NCBI GenBank assembly: GCA_043228905.1
Contig: JBHGNT010000014.1
Location: forward strand, 5,208,001-5,272,000
DNA length: 64,000 bases
Direction: 5' to 3'
DNA from: Azolla caroliniana
Taxonomy: Eukaryota > Polypodiophyta
The translations under genes were made by a program, and so were the position numbers. Under the pieces are notes generated by a model that worked only from the letters and a program-made list of their open reading frames with translations, was not told the DNA's origin and did no database searches. The stretch's first letter is position 1. Each line of letters starts with the position of its first letter. Below are positions 1 to 9,127 of the stretch, one piece after another.

Positions 1-252
1 GTACTGAAGACACTACACAATAACGTGTGGATTCCGCAACCGCGCAACGAACCCGCGAAGAGCCGATCTACCGCGCAAAGCCGCGAAGAAAGACGCAAGC
101 CGAACCACAGACTTCGCAACTATGCACAATGCAAGTTGGAGCACAAATTCCACAACTCCACATAAATACGAGTTGACGCGGACTCCGGAACGCGAGTCGA
201 AGAGGATTTCGGATACCGTCTGAAACCGACCCAACTTGAGCTTGAGGGGGCG
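1..252 (+). mobile_element. 3' internal tail of a Ty1/copia element
   Basis: Non-coding or decayed 3' end of a copia element lying just before its LTR. It ends in a purine-rich tract (cttgaggggg at about 241-250), the usual plus-strand primer site, immediately followed by an LTR start TGTTGAG. The same tract precedes the copia C LTRs at 41362 and 59564 (the latter on the minus strand), so this is probably a C-like copia. No open frame with copia pol motifs is visible here. The rest of the element lies left of the window. Confidence 0.6.
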
Positions 253-583
253 TGTTGAGAATCAAGGTCAACTTGGTTTAGTGTGTGAACTCACCTTGAG
301 AGTGAATAGACACTCCAACGGTCAAGAGCCACCATTATGTCACCACTTTGTATTCTAGGATTTAGTATGAGTCATAGAATCATATTCTATGACACATAAC
401 TTATGAGCTTTCACATTCCCCATGCTCCATGAGTCTTGTAGTTAATGAAGAGAGAGGGTGACTATATAAAGCACCCTCCTCCCACCTTGTATGACATTGA
501 GTCTTTCTCCTTTGTTAATATACTTAACCTTGCGTATTCTCTGTGTCTTACTCATTGTCTCTCTCTCACACACACACTCTCTC

Positions 584-658
<75 letters not shown>

Positions 659-705
659 GTTCATATCTATCTTGCTGCACAGAATCCATTTCTTGATTCT
701 TTACA
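253..705 (+). repeat. Copia 3' LTR
   Basis: Starts TGTTGAGAATC directly after the polypurine tract and contains a TATA-like segment (ctatataaag, about 462-471). The right edge is set at ...tttaca (705) because family C LTRs also end ttttaca, and because G1 gag-like codons resume from about 706. An alternative end is 729. The element probably sits inside G1-B. Confidence 0.6.
587..656. repeat. (CA)n microsatellite
   Basis: About 35 near-perfect CA dinucleotides inside the copia LTR. Open frames reading His-Thr or Cys-Val repeats across it are artefacts. Confidence 0.95.
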
Positions 706-1648
706 GAGTCATATAATGCGTCTCTAGCAAATACTTCAACTCCGATGGAAATCGACACCACACGTCGTCACAGACCATTATCGGAAGAGGAAAAGTAGTG
801 ATGCTGAGAAAATCGACTATGTCTCTATTGCGGTAGACCAAGGCATATTGTAGTGAACTATCCCCATAGGCCAAGAAGACAGGTAAACCAAATAGTCGCT
901 AGTTCTAATTGTACTAAACCAGAGTCTATTTTAGTAGGAATATCTGATAGTCCTAATAGTACTAATAGCCCAAATCTATCAAACAAATTTGATGTCCTTA
1001 GTCAGTTAAAAGAAGAGATAAATGACTAAGTGCACCTAAAATAGGAGCCGTTTGGTTGGACAACCCTAGATCTGTGCAACCCATTAGTGGTTCCATTCCC
1101 TCTAAGCAAGTTAGCAATGTGTTCTTAGATCAAGTAACAGTTAGTACTAAAAGTACCCCTCTAATACATGCCTTAGCAGTCCTAGATTCCGGAGCTAATT
1201 CTTGCTTCATGGATAGGAATTTTGCCCAAGCTCATCAGATATCTCGAAGAAAACTCCCTTGTCCAACCTCCGTAGTAGTCATTGATTGTCGTTCCAATGC
1301 TTCCGGAAATATCATAGAAGAGTCAGAGCTAGTTAATATTGTCCTAGATAATTTAGCGTGTCGTATCATTTAATATAACTAGTAGCCCAGAACATCCCAT
1401 TGTTTTGGGATTACCATGGTTCGAATTATATAACCCAGACATAGATCGGAGAACAAGAGAAATCCGGTATCGACAAATCCGAGGATCTACTCATAAGATT
1501 GTAACCATTTTGCTACATCAATTGCATGAGGACGGACGCAAGGAAGCAATGTTTATCTTCACGATATCAGTAAAACCTTGCAACACCACTAAAGAGGAAT
1601 CCACAGTTCAACTTCTAGAGAAGTATTGTCATTATGCCGATTTGTTCC
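706..1648 (+). pseudogene. G1-B gag C-terminus and aspartic protease (decayed)
   Basis: Remnant of gag-pol. Residues PMEID (about 743-757) match the end of G1-F gag. A damaged zinc-knuckle stretch follows (about 775-890) with frameshifts and stops. The protease frame from 1056 keeps the active-site motif [12 protein letters not shown] (about 1180-1215), equivalent to [12 protein letters not shown] in G1-F. The piece from 1405 keeps LPWFELYNP and runs to YADLF near 1645. Several stops and frameshifts make it non-functional. It normally leads into RT, but here an insertion intervenes. Confidence 0.8.
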
Positions 1649-1807
1649 AGAGAAGATTCCTACTCGAGCAAGAATATTGTCGACGGCTTTGTCGATGCTT
1701 GCCATCATCCCTTGCTCTCACATCATTCGTTCCACCATCGTACACATAAGCTTCATTTGCTCCTCCATTTCTCCTTGTCGCTGACTTCATGTCGGGTTCA
1801 CCAAATG
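1649..1807 (-). pseudogene. G2 leader and gag start attached to the outer side of an LTR
   Basis: Closely matches 37625-37781, the leader and gag start of G2-A, including a primer-binding site at 1786-1803 complementary to tRNA-Trp and a 4-base spacer to the LTR. It lies on the wrong side of the left LTR for a simple element, so it is the start of a second internal region. This suggests a former tandem (LTR-internal-LTR-internal-LTR) that later lost its third LTR and about 20 bp of G1-B. Confidence 0.75.
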
Positions 1808-2575
1808 TGTCGGGGTAGTTGTTGTTTGTGCGGCAAAGTCACAAGGACTAAGGTTAAGGGGAGTTGAAGGAACTTTTATATGGATTGCACACAAATGTTA
1901 TGAAGATTAAGGCTATGAAGAATAAGAGTTTAAAGTAATGTGTGAGAGAGAGAGACGAGTATAGATAAAAGATAGAGACAATGTATGATTCAAGAAGCAA
2001 GATAGAGACAAAGTATGATTTAAGAAAAAAAAGTATATGATATGAACATGATGTATATTACGAATACAAGATTTTACCAACTTTACAATGCTTGATAACA
2101 AGATGAACCCTTTCTCTATCGACTCTTGATTCGAACCCTTGACTCCAACTTAGAAACATGAGCCTCTTCACCAACAACCTAACTAGTTTGTTTCTTTAAT
2201 GATCTTATTTCTCTAACTTTCTCTTGATTGATTCCCCTCTTGTTTTCCTTGCCCCTCTTTATATAAGTATTGTCATGCATATGGTAATGTGTGGGAGGAT
2301 GGCATGCATGAGTTTCATGTGATGCATGATCGCCATTTGGGGTACATGCATTACATGTGATGCATGACAACCATCATGCTCATTTGAACTCTCATGTATG
2401 AAAATAGATATAGGATAAGTACAATGTTGGAAATATATATTTTAAAGCAAATAACCTAATTTAGTGGTGTATACCTTGTGCGCGGTATACAAGGTTGAGG
2501 GTTCAAGTCTCTCAAATACTACTAGATATAATATTTAAGTTCATTTTTATATCGTGAAGCACATTCTTCACGACA
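1808..2575 (-). repeat. G2-A left LTR
   Basis: On the minus strand it reads TGTCGTGAAGAATGTGC to CCCCGACA. The purine-rich tract of the element (agaaggggtagg on the minus strand, 2576-2587) borders it on the right. The LTR is 768 bp; its partner at 37782-38521 is 740 bp. It carries a tRNA-like module near 2455-2516. Confidence 0.85.
2455..2516 (+). promoter_or_regulatory. tRNA-like module antisense to the G2-A LTR
   Basis: Plus-strand sequence has an A-box-like part (taatttagtggtgtatacc) and a B-box-like part (gagggttcaagtctc), spaced as in a tRNA gene. It lies near the 5' end of the minus-strand LTR and points the opposite way. The partner LTR keeps the B box near 38441-38459. Confidence 0.5.
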
Positions 2576-2585
2576 CCTACCCCTT

Positions 2586-2804
2586 CTAAACTTGCACATT
2601 GGTTGTGCAGAGTTCATCCAACACTTCTTCTGATTCTATTAGTTCTTCTACTTCTTCATAAAATTCGGGCTCTAGTGACTCCCTCCTTTTAAATATTTTA
2701 ATCCTTTTTCCTGCAATTGGGGTACGAATTTCTGTCCCATCTAATTCATTGAGGAAATATGTGGCCTTATCTGTTAAGCTACGATACCAAGAATAGGCAA
2801 ACAA
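2586..2804 (-). pseudogene. G2-A integrase C-terminal remnant
   Basis: A 72-codon open stretch whose middle (NELDGTEIRTPIAGKRIK) matches the last part of integrase in G2-C and G2-H (AELDGxxxAVPxxGKRIK). The upstream catalytic domain is missing: the frame joins RNase H sequence near 2790 directly. This is an internal deletion of most of integrase. Confidence 0.7.
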
Positions 2805-3720
2805 TCTATTTCTGTTATTACTTTAGCACCAATTAAGTAATCTCTATCTATCTTAACTGCTGTTACTACCCCCCATAGCTCTCTTTCGACATGTGCATAT
2901 TTTCTTTGTCGACCACTAAGAACCTTCACTCCGAATCGGACTGGATACCTTTCTTCCCCATCTTGTTGGCTTATCACCCATCCAATTCCAATGGGATTGG
3001 AGTCTACTGTGAGATATATGGGCTGGGTGTAGTCAGGTTGCTTTAATGGTGGAGCTTGTGCCAAGTAAGACTTCATTAAAATGTTTCTCCTTTTCTTAGG
3101 AGTATGTATAAAGGTTCAGACAAATGGGCATAATGCGGAATCCATCTACAGTAAAAAACACATACCCCCAAAAACCTTCGTACTTCTGAGACGGATGTAC
3201 ATTCCTCTTGCATGTTTTGAGTTGCATTGACCTTGGTGGGGGATGGCTTTCTCCCATACGGGCCACACAGATGACCAACTATTAATATCTCTTTTGCCCC
3301 AAATATTGATTTCGCCCCTGATAAGGTCAAATGCACTTCTTCCATCCTTGATAGTATCTTCTCACAATCCTTGATATGGTCGGCAACGAATTGTCGGCAA
3401 CCATCTTTGTCCAATTCCTCATTCTTCTCTTCCTCCTTGCATCCCTTAATCGGAACATCATCTAAATAAGGCATTGTAATATGAGGAATAAAATCACGAA
3501 GTACCTTGTTCATTCCATTCATCATATGTGCCACTGAGTTGGTCACTCCTTGCGGCAAGTTACACATCCGTACTAACCCCATAGGTGTCTTGATAGAAGT
3601 AATATCTCAACTTTTGATAGCAAGTTGAAATTGATCATACCCGAAATAAAGGTCTCCCATTGAATATATAGCTCTTCCTGCAAACATCTCAACAAACTCA
3701 TCCACAATTGGCCCTACTCC
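2774..3720 (-). pseudogene. G2-A reverse transcriptase core and RNase H
   Basis: Continues the RT begun at 7157-7443; G1-a interrupts it at 3720/7157. The RT active-site motif is MPYLDDVPIKGC (about 3440-3475), a variant of the usual YLDD-L/I-LIYS seen in G1. RNase H follows with the stretches IGIGWVISQ, ERELWGVV and TEIDCLPILG, shared with G2-C and G2-H. A frameshift or stop separates RT (3076-3582) from RNase H (2774-3076), and another stop lies near 3600. The element needed this protein for cDNA synthesis; this copy is dead. Confidence 0.85.
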
Positions 3721-3992
3721 TGTCATGAACAGTACTGAGACAGAGAAGGAATATGTACTAAACGAAGGATTAGTACTATGAGAGGTATGGAACTTCTTCG
3801 AGAGAAGGAAGAAGTGAGCGAGACAGAGAGAAAGAGAGAGATCGAGAGAGAGAGAGAGTGATGATAAGAAAGATATGTATTATATGAAGAGAATATACAA
3901 TGGTGGCTAAAAGGCTTAAGACTGGCGTTGAACCAATTTGGTTCAACATAATGGCTAGTGCCCTCTTTTATAGTGTTTTCAGGAGTAATCCT

Positions 3993-4015
3993 GAAGCTTC
4001 TAGAATGTTCCAGAG
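3993..4015 (-). promoter_or_regulatory. Heat-shock element array in the G1-a 3' LTR
   Basis: Alternating GAA and TTC blocks with exact 2-base spacers: GAA-gc-TTC-ta-GAA-tg-TTC-ca-GAG, four perfect units plus one imperfect. It lies about 20-40 bp upstream of the minus-strand TATA box, where a heat-shock factor site would drive transcription. The same array occurs at 6993-7015 and 45973-45995. Confidence 0.7.
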
Positions 4016-4084
4016 AAATCTGGAATATACACTAATTTCCTATAATAAAATGTAAATGAAAATAATATCCTATGTATTACAATA

Positions 4085-4146
4085 GATGATCTAATGGTCA
4101 AGAGCTCGACCCATATAACCTAAGGTCATGGGTTCGAGTCTTGCCA
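4085..4146 (+). promoter_or_regulatory. tRNA-like module antisense to the G1-a LTR
   Basis: Plus strand: A-box-like gatctaatggtcaagagc, then B-box-like gggttcgagtctt about 40 bases later. It lies at the 5' end of the minus-strand LTR, reading outwards from it. Copies at 7085-7146 and 46065-46126. Confidence 0.55.
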
Positions 4147-4148
4147 TA

Positions 4149-5897
4149 TCATGACACTATCCCCACTTTAAAACAACGAGTGTCACGAGTCTTCTTGGAT
4201 TGAGGACTTGGTTTGTGTGGATATTGACGATGGAAGTCTTCAAGAAGAGCACGAGCATTGGTCACATTCTCGATCGGTTCCCAAGTATGTTCGCTGGGGC
4301 TATAGCCTAGCCAATCGACTAGATAGTAGAGCTTGTTGCGAACAATCTTGGAATCAAGGATGGCGGCAACCTCGTACTCCGGCCCATCTTCAAGCTCGAT
4401 CGGGGGTGGAGGTTGGATAAGACGTCCTGGGATGGTGCTCTCGTGGTAGGGTTCAAGGAGAGAACTATGAAACACCGGATGTATCCGAAGTTGAGGAGGT
4501 AGATCGAGAGGAAAAGCGACATCATTAATTTGTCCAATAATACGGAAAGGACCTAATCGCCGATAATCTAACTTCTCACATGGACGAGTAGTCTTGATGT
4601 GTCGTCGTAGCAGCCACACCCGATCTCCAATATTAAAACTGGATGGAAGTCGATGACGATCCGCGTAGACCTTGTGTGTTTGTTGAGCTTGTTGGAGATG
4701 AGTAGATAAATCCGCTTGTATCTTGCGTAACTGCTCCAAACGATCCTCCGCGCACGGATTTGTGGACACCTCTGGGGTTTCAAGTACACTCCACCGGGGG
4801 TGACATCCCGTATAAGCATAAAATGGCGTAACTTTAGTGGATGCGTGGATAGAGTTGTTATAGGCAAATTCGGCGAAGTGGAGAATATCTACCCAGTCAT
4901 CTTGATGATAGCTGAGAAAGCACCGTAGATACTGCTCCAACGTTTGATTTGTTCGTTCAGCTTGGCCGTCGGTTTGTGGGTGGTAGCCGGAGGAGAGGTT
5001 ACAAGTGACCTTGAGCATGTTAAAAAGATGCTTCCAGAATTTTGACACAAACTGGGGTCCACGGTCGCTGAGGATACTATCGGGAAGTCCATGATGCCGA
5101 CATACTTCACGCATGACAATTTCGGCAGTGTCTTCACTGGAGATCTCCTTAGTACATGGCAAGAAATGAGCCATCTTCGTATATCGATCGACCACCGTTA
5201 GAATCGCATTGAACCCCTTAGAGACTGGAAGATCTGTGATGAAGTCAAGAGCAATGGATTGCCACAGCTTGCTTGGAATTGGTAATGGTTCTAATAAACC
5301 ATATGGATGATGCCTTGGCATTTTCGCTCTGCAACATGTATCACAAGTCCGAACAAAATCCTCGACAAATTGTCGCATACAGGGCCACCAGAATGTTCGT
5401 TGTACTAAATGTAATGTTTTAGTACTACCAAAATGCCCAGTTGTATATGTGTCATGACAATTTTGTACTACTCGAAGGCGGCAAGAACCATTAGGAACAT
5501 ACAAAAGTTCTTTAAAGAAGAGTAATCCATCATGGTATTTGAATTGCCGATAGTCCGTACCTGGTGGTTGCGACTGTGAACAGGACGCTCGAGAGGGATT
5601 AATTTGTGCTAGTATAGCTTGGGCGAACGCATCTGTCTTCAAGTCTTCACGTATGGTATTGATAACGCGGGAATCCATAGGCATGTCAAAGATCTGTGTT
5701 GTTTGTAGTCGTGCCGGTCCCAAGATGACTTTTTTTTGGTTATCGAAAGCTGGCTCGCTGGGACGGGGTGCTAGATACGAACGCCTTGATAATGCATCTG
5801 CCTTCCCTTGGTGCCTCCCCGGATGATATGTAATTTTGAAGTCGAAACACGTGAGGAAGTGGGCTCTGATCTTGCCCTCGACATCTATAGCTATCAT
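4149..5897 (-). CDS. G1-a integrase with C-terminal chromodomain (RNase H tail)
   Basis: Open frame of 582 codons. Residues 13-45 are the RNase H-integrase linker ([19 protein letters not shown]). The integrase zinc finger has paired His residues (CHDTYTTGHF) and TCDTCCRAK. The DDE core has ALDFITDLP, LSDRGPQF and QAERTNQTLE. The last 80 residues form a chromodomain (EYEVAAILDSK, YYLVDWLGY, TWEPIENV), which in related elements guides integration to marked chromatin. The start ATG (5895-5897) overlaps the gag stop as ATGA, created by the deletion that removed protease, RT and RNase H. The stop codon lies inside the 3' LTR. The frame is intact, so the protein could still be made. Confidence 0.85.
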   Translation of the reverse strand: MIAIDVEGKIRAHFLTCFDFKITYHPGRHQGKADALSRRSYLAPRPSEPAFDNQKKVILGPARLQTTQIFDMPMDSRVINTIREDLKTDAFAQAILAQINPSRASCSQSQPPGTDYRQFKYHDGLLFFKELLYVPNGSCRLRVVQNCHDTYTTGHFGSTKTLHLVQRTFWWPCMRQFVEDFVRTCDTCCRAKMPRHHPYGLLEPLPIPSKLWQSIALDFITDLPVSKGFNAILTVVDRYTKMAHFLPCTKEISSEDTAEIVMREVCRHHGLPDSILSDRGPQFVSKFWKHLFNMLKVTCNLSSGYHPQTDGQAERTNQTLEQYLRCFLSYHQDDWVDILHFAEFAYNNSIHASTKVTPFYAYTGCHPRWSVLETPEVSTNPCAEDRLEQLRKIQADLSTHLQQAQQTHKVYADRHRLPSSFNIGDRVWLLRRHIKTTRPCEKLDYRRLGPFRIIGQINDVAFPLDLPPQLRIHPVFHSSLLEPYHESTIPGRLIQPPPPIELEDGPEYEVAAILDSKIVRNKLYYLVDWLGYSPSEHTWEPIENVTNARALLEDFHRQYPHKPSPQSKKTRDTRCFKVGIVS

Positions 5898-6646
5898 TCC
5901 GAACGTCGCTCAAAGAGGCGGTTGTCACATCTCACCGCACGATTGATTGCTTCTGTTAAGGACTTTGGCTCTTTGGGGAAGGTCAATAGTAAATCCTTGA
6001 CGTCGTTGCGTAAACCATAACGGAATTGCTCCATCAACGCTTGATCATCCCAAGGGATATCGGCGGCGAGTAGGTGAAAATCTACAGTGTATGCGGAGGC
6101 TGGACGGTCACCTTGGCGTAATCGCCGGATTTTGTTGATTGCGGTCCTGATGCTGTCAGTATCTCCGAAACATGCTTTAAACTCACCTAGAAACTCTTCA
6201 AAATTGTTGAGTAACGGAGATTCCTTTTCTAATAGTTGAGCGAACCATGACAACGCTGAGCCACTTAACAAAGTCCCTACTAAACCCACTCGTGATGCAT
6301 TGGTGGGATATCGGGAAGGATGCATTTGAATAACTAATCGTACCTGGTTAAGGAACCCTCTAAACGATCGCGTTCCATCGAACTTCGTGGGAAGGCCAAT
6401 CTTGGGTTCTTTATGAATCCCTTGTGTTCCGGGCCCTTGTTGTTGCATCGCTATGATGGTTGCTTCGAGTTGTTGCACGCGTAATGCAAGTTCCCCATGT
6501 TGTTGCATTTGCTGCTTTTCTAAGGAGATTTGCTGAAGATCCCCCAACAACCGTTGGTTTTCTTGTTCCAAAGCATGGAACTTCTCCTTCAAGCATTGAA
6601 ATTCCGAGAAAACAGATTGATATTCTTCAACGCTAACAATGGCCAT
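5894..6646 (-). CDS. G1-a gag
   Basis: Open frame of 250 codons starting 74 bases inside the 5' LTR. The N-terminal 70 residues look like a coiled coil rich in Leu, Glu and Gln (EKFHALEQENQRLL). The capsid-like part follows, with FRGFLNQVRLVIQMHP, NFEEFLGEFKACFGD, INKIRRLRQGDRPAS and FRYGLRNDVKDLLL, the usual Ty3 gag (retrotransposon capsid) pattern. G1-F continues with more C-terminal sequence and a CCHC zinc knuckle, which is absent here because the deletion begins just after RRSE. It should form the particle shell but bind RNA poorly. Confidence 0.85.
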   Translation of the reverse strand: MAIVSVEEYQSVFSEFQCLKEKFHALEQENQRLLGDLQQISLEKQQMQQHGELALRVQQLEATIIAMQQQGPGTQGIHKEPKIGLPTKFDGTRSFRGFLNQVRLVIQMHPSRYPTNASRVGLVGTLLSGSALSWFAQLLEKESPLLNNFEEFLGEFKACFGDTDSIRTAINKIRRLRQGDRPASAYTVDFHLLAADIPWDDQALMEQFRYGLRNDVKDLLLTFPKEPKSLTEAINRAVRCDNRLFERRSE

Positions 6647-6720
6647 GGAATGAAAGAAAAGAGGAATAAAAGATTAGTAGGAAATGAGAGAGACAGAAGG
6701 TAGGGCAAATTGGTTCAAAC

Positions 6721-7156
6721 TGTCATGAACAGTACTGAGACAGAGAAGGAATTTGTACTAAACGAAGGATTAGTACTATGAGAGGTATGGAACTTCTTCG
6801 AGAGAAGGAAGAAGTGAGCGAGACAGAGAGAAAGAGAGAGATCGAGAGAGAGAGAGAGTGATGATAAGAAAGATATGTATTATATGAAGAGAATATACAA
6901 TGGTGGCTAAAAGGCTTAAGACTGGCGTTGAACCAATTTGGTTCAACATAATGGCTAGTGCCCTCTTTTATAGTGTTTTCAGGAGTAATCCTGAAGCTTC
7001 TAGAATGTTCCAGAGAAATCTGGAATATACACTAATTTCCTATAATAAAATGCAAATGAAAATAATATCTTATATATTACAATAGATGATCTAATGGTCA
7101 AGAGCTCGACCCACATAACCTAAGGTCATGGGTTCGAGTCTTGCCATATCATGACA
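6721..7156 (-). repeat. G1-a 5' LTR
   Basis: Same length (436 bp) and ends as 3721-4156, with about 5 differences. Includes the heat-shock array (6993-7015), TATA box and tRNA-like module. The sequence directly following it inside the element (minus strand GTTTGAACCAATTTGCCC, from 6720 downwards) does not begin TGG, so no standard tRNA primer site is present. Confidence 0.92.
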
Positions 7157-7443
7157 ACTCCCGAGTTTCGGATTGTTACCTTATTCACGAGTTGCATATC
7201 TTGGATAAATCGGATCCGTTCATCTTTCTTTAACACAGTGGACCATCGACTCGAGTAAGGAGTGTTCGATGGTTCCAAGATACCCATCCTTATCTTTTCT
7301 TTCAGAAGTTCTAATAGTTGAGGGATTCTAGCCCTAGGCATGGGTATTGGTTTAAAGTTCCATGGAATATGAGGGATAGTGAATATAACCATGGCCTCTA
7401 CAATTCCTGGATCCACACACCCTATCTCCTTAGGTTGGAACGC
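7157..7443 (-). pseudogene. G2-A reverse transcriptase, N-terminal part
   Basis: Encodes the RT start shared by all G2 copies: EIGCVDPGIVEAMV, IPWNFKPIPMPRARIPQLL, MGILEPSNTPYSSRW and FIQDMQLVNKVTIRNSG. It joins upstream to 35344 when G3 is removed (codons KAFAFQPKEIGC) and downstream to 3720 when G1-a is removed. The stretch is open, but the gene is split by insertions. Confidence 0.9.
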
Positions 7444-8127
7444 TGTTGCGTATATCCGTGCATGTGTGTAGAATAAGGCGGGACCACGGGGGTCTTGGAC
7501 TAGGGAGTAGATGGGAAGACGGGTATGAGCAAAGTGGAAGAGATTAACATGGTAGAGAAAGTAGAAAGAGACAAGATTTATGAAGTTATGTATATTATGG
7601 GCATGAAAGCCGCAATGCGATTACAACCGCGGCCGCGTGGGCCGGACTCAAAACATAAGTAGAATGTAAACCCTAATCGGATAAGTAAAGAAAGAGATGA
7701 AGAAAACCCTAGAAGAAACCCTAAACCGAATAGAAACCCTCGACCTAAGTGGTATACCTCTTCTCACTCAAAATAGGCAACCCCCTCAATGGTGCCCCTT
7801 CCTCTCCTTTTATAGCATAAGGAGAGAAAGCCGTTACAAAAAGGAGAGACTAAATATCCCCTTCATTCAATGGGGATATTTGCTTAGATTCTTGGAGGAG
7901 GGATTGATGGGGCCTTAACTCCCACTCCTCACACATACTACTATGCCCATTACTCACCTCGTACTCCTATGTACCCCTCTCTTTCTCATGTGGACGTGCA
8001 TCTCTTACAATTTACATTTGTTCTTATTGATATTTTACAAATACATCATGTGCGTGTGCAACGTTGCACACCCCGGTTTTGTTCACTCTGCTCAGTTTTC
8101 CCCCTATGGACGAAAATCTTCACGACA
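7444..8127 (-). repeat. G3 3' LTR
   Basis: Minus strand begins TGTCGTGAAGATTTTCG. A purine tract (GGTGGGGGCGGC on the minus strand, 8128-8139) borders it. The LTR is 684 bp against 683 bp for its partner at 34661-35343; differences are few except in the last 30 bp. It contains several AAACCCT motifs at about 7669-7740 (plus strand), resembling plant telo-boxes. Confidence 0.9.
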
Positions 8128-9127
8128 GCCGCCCCCACCAAACCGCACATCCACCGGTATGTGCCAAGAAGAGGAAAGAGGTGAGATTTTCGGTCATAAT
8201 GATCAATCGAGTCCTTAGCGTCCTTGTCATCTTTGCCCGACTTCGTCTTCCACTTCGAGCATGCCCATCCCTTCCACATGAACCACCATAGCCTCCCGTT
8301 TCGCCGTATCCGCCGCTCGTCCTTGAACCGTCGGTTCCATCCGATCTGCCATATCCAACACTCACACCTTTTTCCCCGATCGGTCCTCCCGAGCACCGTT
8401 GCCGATCTGGTCGCTCCTCCTTTGTCTACCGTGTATGCCCTCCGATTAGGCCCCCGATCATTCCGGTTGTACGCCGGATTCTGCGCCTCGCATGTCGCGT
8501 GTGTCCCTCCTTTGGTTGGACCATCTGCTCATCTCGAGCACCTCGGCGTGCCATCTCTCTCCATTCCGCGCTCGCCTTCCGTAGGCTCTTCCCGTGCGTC
8601 GATGTTGTCCTCCAAATACGCGGTTGTTCGTTGGTCCTTAGGTGACCCCATTACGCGCTCCTTGTTTCTCCATTGCTCGCCGTGCTCTCTTGTAGTAGAG
8701 TGTATCGTCATCTTGACCTGCATGTCAGGGTCCTTCGCGGCACTCGTTACCGTATCCTCTTGGATCGCTTGGCCTCGCATGTCCTCTAGGACACCGCTTT
8801 TTCTCTTCCCGGTGCGTAGCCCTTTGCTCTCCACGCACCATCCTCCGCTCTCGTCGTTCATCCGTCGATCCTTGCAACTCACCGTTCCGCCTTCCGTCCC
8901 ATGCTTGCCTCTTTAAGGCTCGACTGGACCGCTATCACCGGTCAGTCGTTGCCGCTCTTCCGGGTGCATGCTCGTTCTTTGGCCCTCCGTCGGCCGTAAT
9001 GCATGCTTCGTGTTACACACTCCTCCCGCCGTAGTCCTGACTTTCACGTCGGCCTCTTCTCCCTTTGTTGTTGTAGCCCCTTTCGACTCCAGCTTATCGT
9101 CTTGGCTCTGCTGGTCCGTCATTCCTA
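8128..9127 (-). mobile_element. G3 3' internal region, no recognisable pol
   Basis: About 1 kb. The minus strand reads as several hydrophilic, Lys/Glu/Asp/Thr-rich open pieces (8913-9176, 8529-8882, 8120-8365) broken by stops. Phrases such as DVKVRTTAGG resemble repeated phrases in the G3 gag tail, so it may be the decayed continuation of that tail. A long plus-strand frame at 8224-8916 looks like a shadow of this GC-rich composition. No RT, RNase H or integrase motif is seen. Confidence 0.45.

Larger units (their letters stand above)
3721..4156 (-). repeat. G1-a 3' LTR
   Basis: Read on the minus strand it begins TGTCATGATATGG and ends GTTCATGACA, giving 8-bp perfect terminal inverted repeats (TGTCATGA/TCATGACA). 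It has a TATA box (minus strand TATAAAAG, about 3964-3972) with a heat-shock-element array just upstream, and GA-rich repeats downstream. Confidence 0.92.
3721..7156 (-). mobile_element. G1-a: young internally deleted chromovirus
   Basis: Complete insertion with two 436-bp LTRs and a 5-bp duplication ACTCC (3716-3720 and 7157-7161). By eye the LTRs differ at about 5 positions, suggesting a recent insertion. The interior (2.56 kb) holds an open gag and an open integrase-chromodomain frame but lacks the zinc knuckle, protease, RT and nearly all RNase H. It interrupts the RT of G2-A; removing it restores that frame across the codons VTIRNSGVGPIVDE. Its enzymes must have come from a full-length relative. 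Confidence 0.92.

Noticed and set aside
445-761. Frames encoding His-Thr or Cys-Val repeats
   Set aside because: They are translations of a CA microsatellite.
4085-4146. Genuine tRNA gene
   Set aside because: The B box is good but the stems do not pair as a cloverleaf and there is no matching acceptor stem; recorded as tRNA-like only.
7697-7745. Interstitial telomere
   Set aside because: Only a few dispersed AAACCCT motifs, not a tandem array, and duplicated with the G3 LTR.
8224-8916. 230-codon open frame on the plus strand
   Set aside because: It lies inside the G3 interior opposite hydrophilic minus-strand frames, is Ser/Pro/Leu-rich without domain motifs, and is explained by GC-rich shadow composition.
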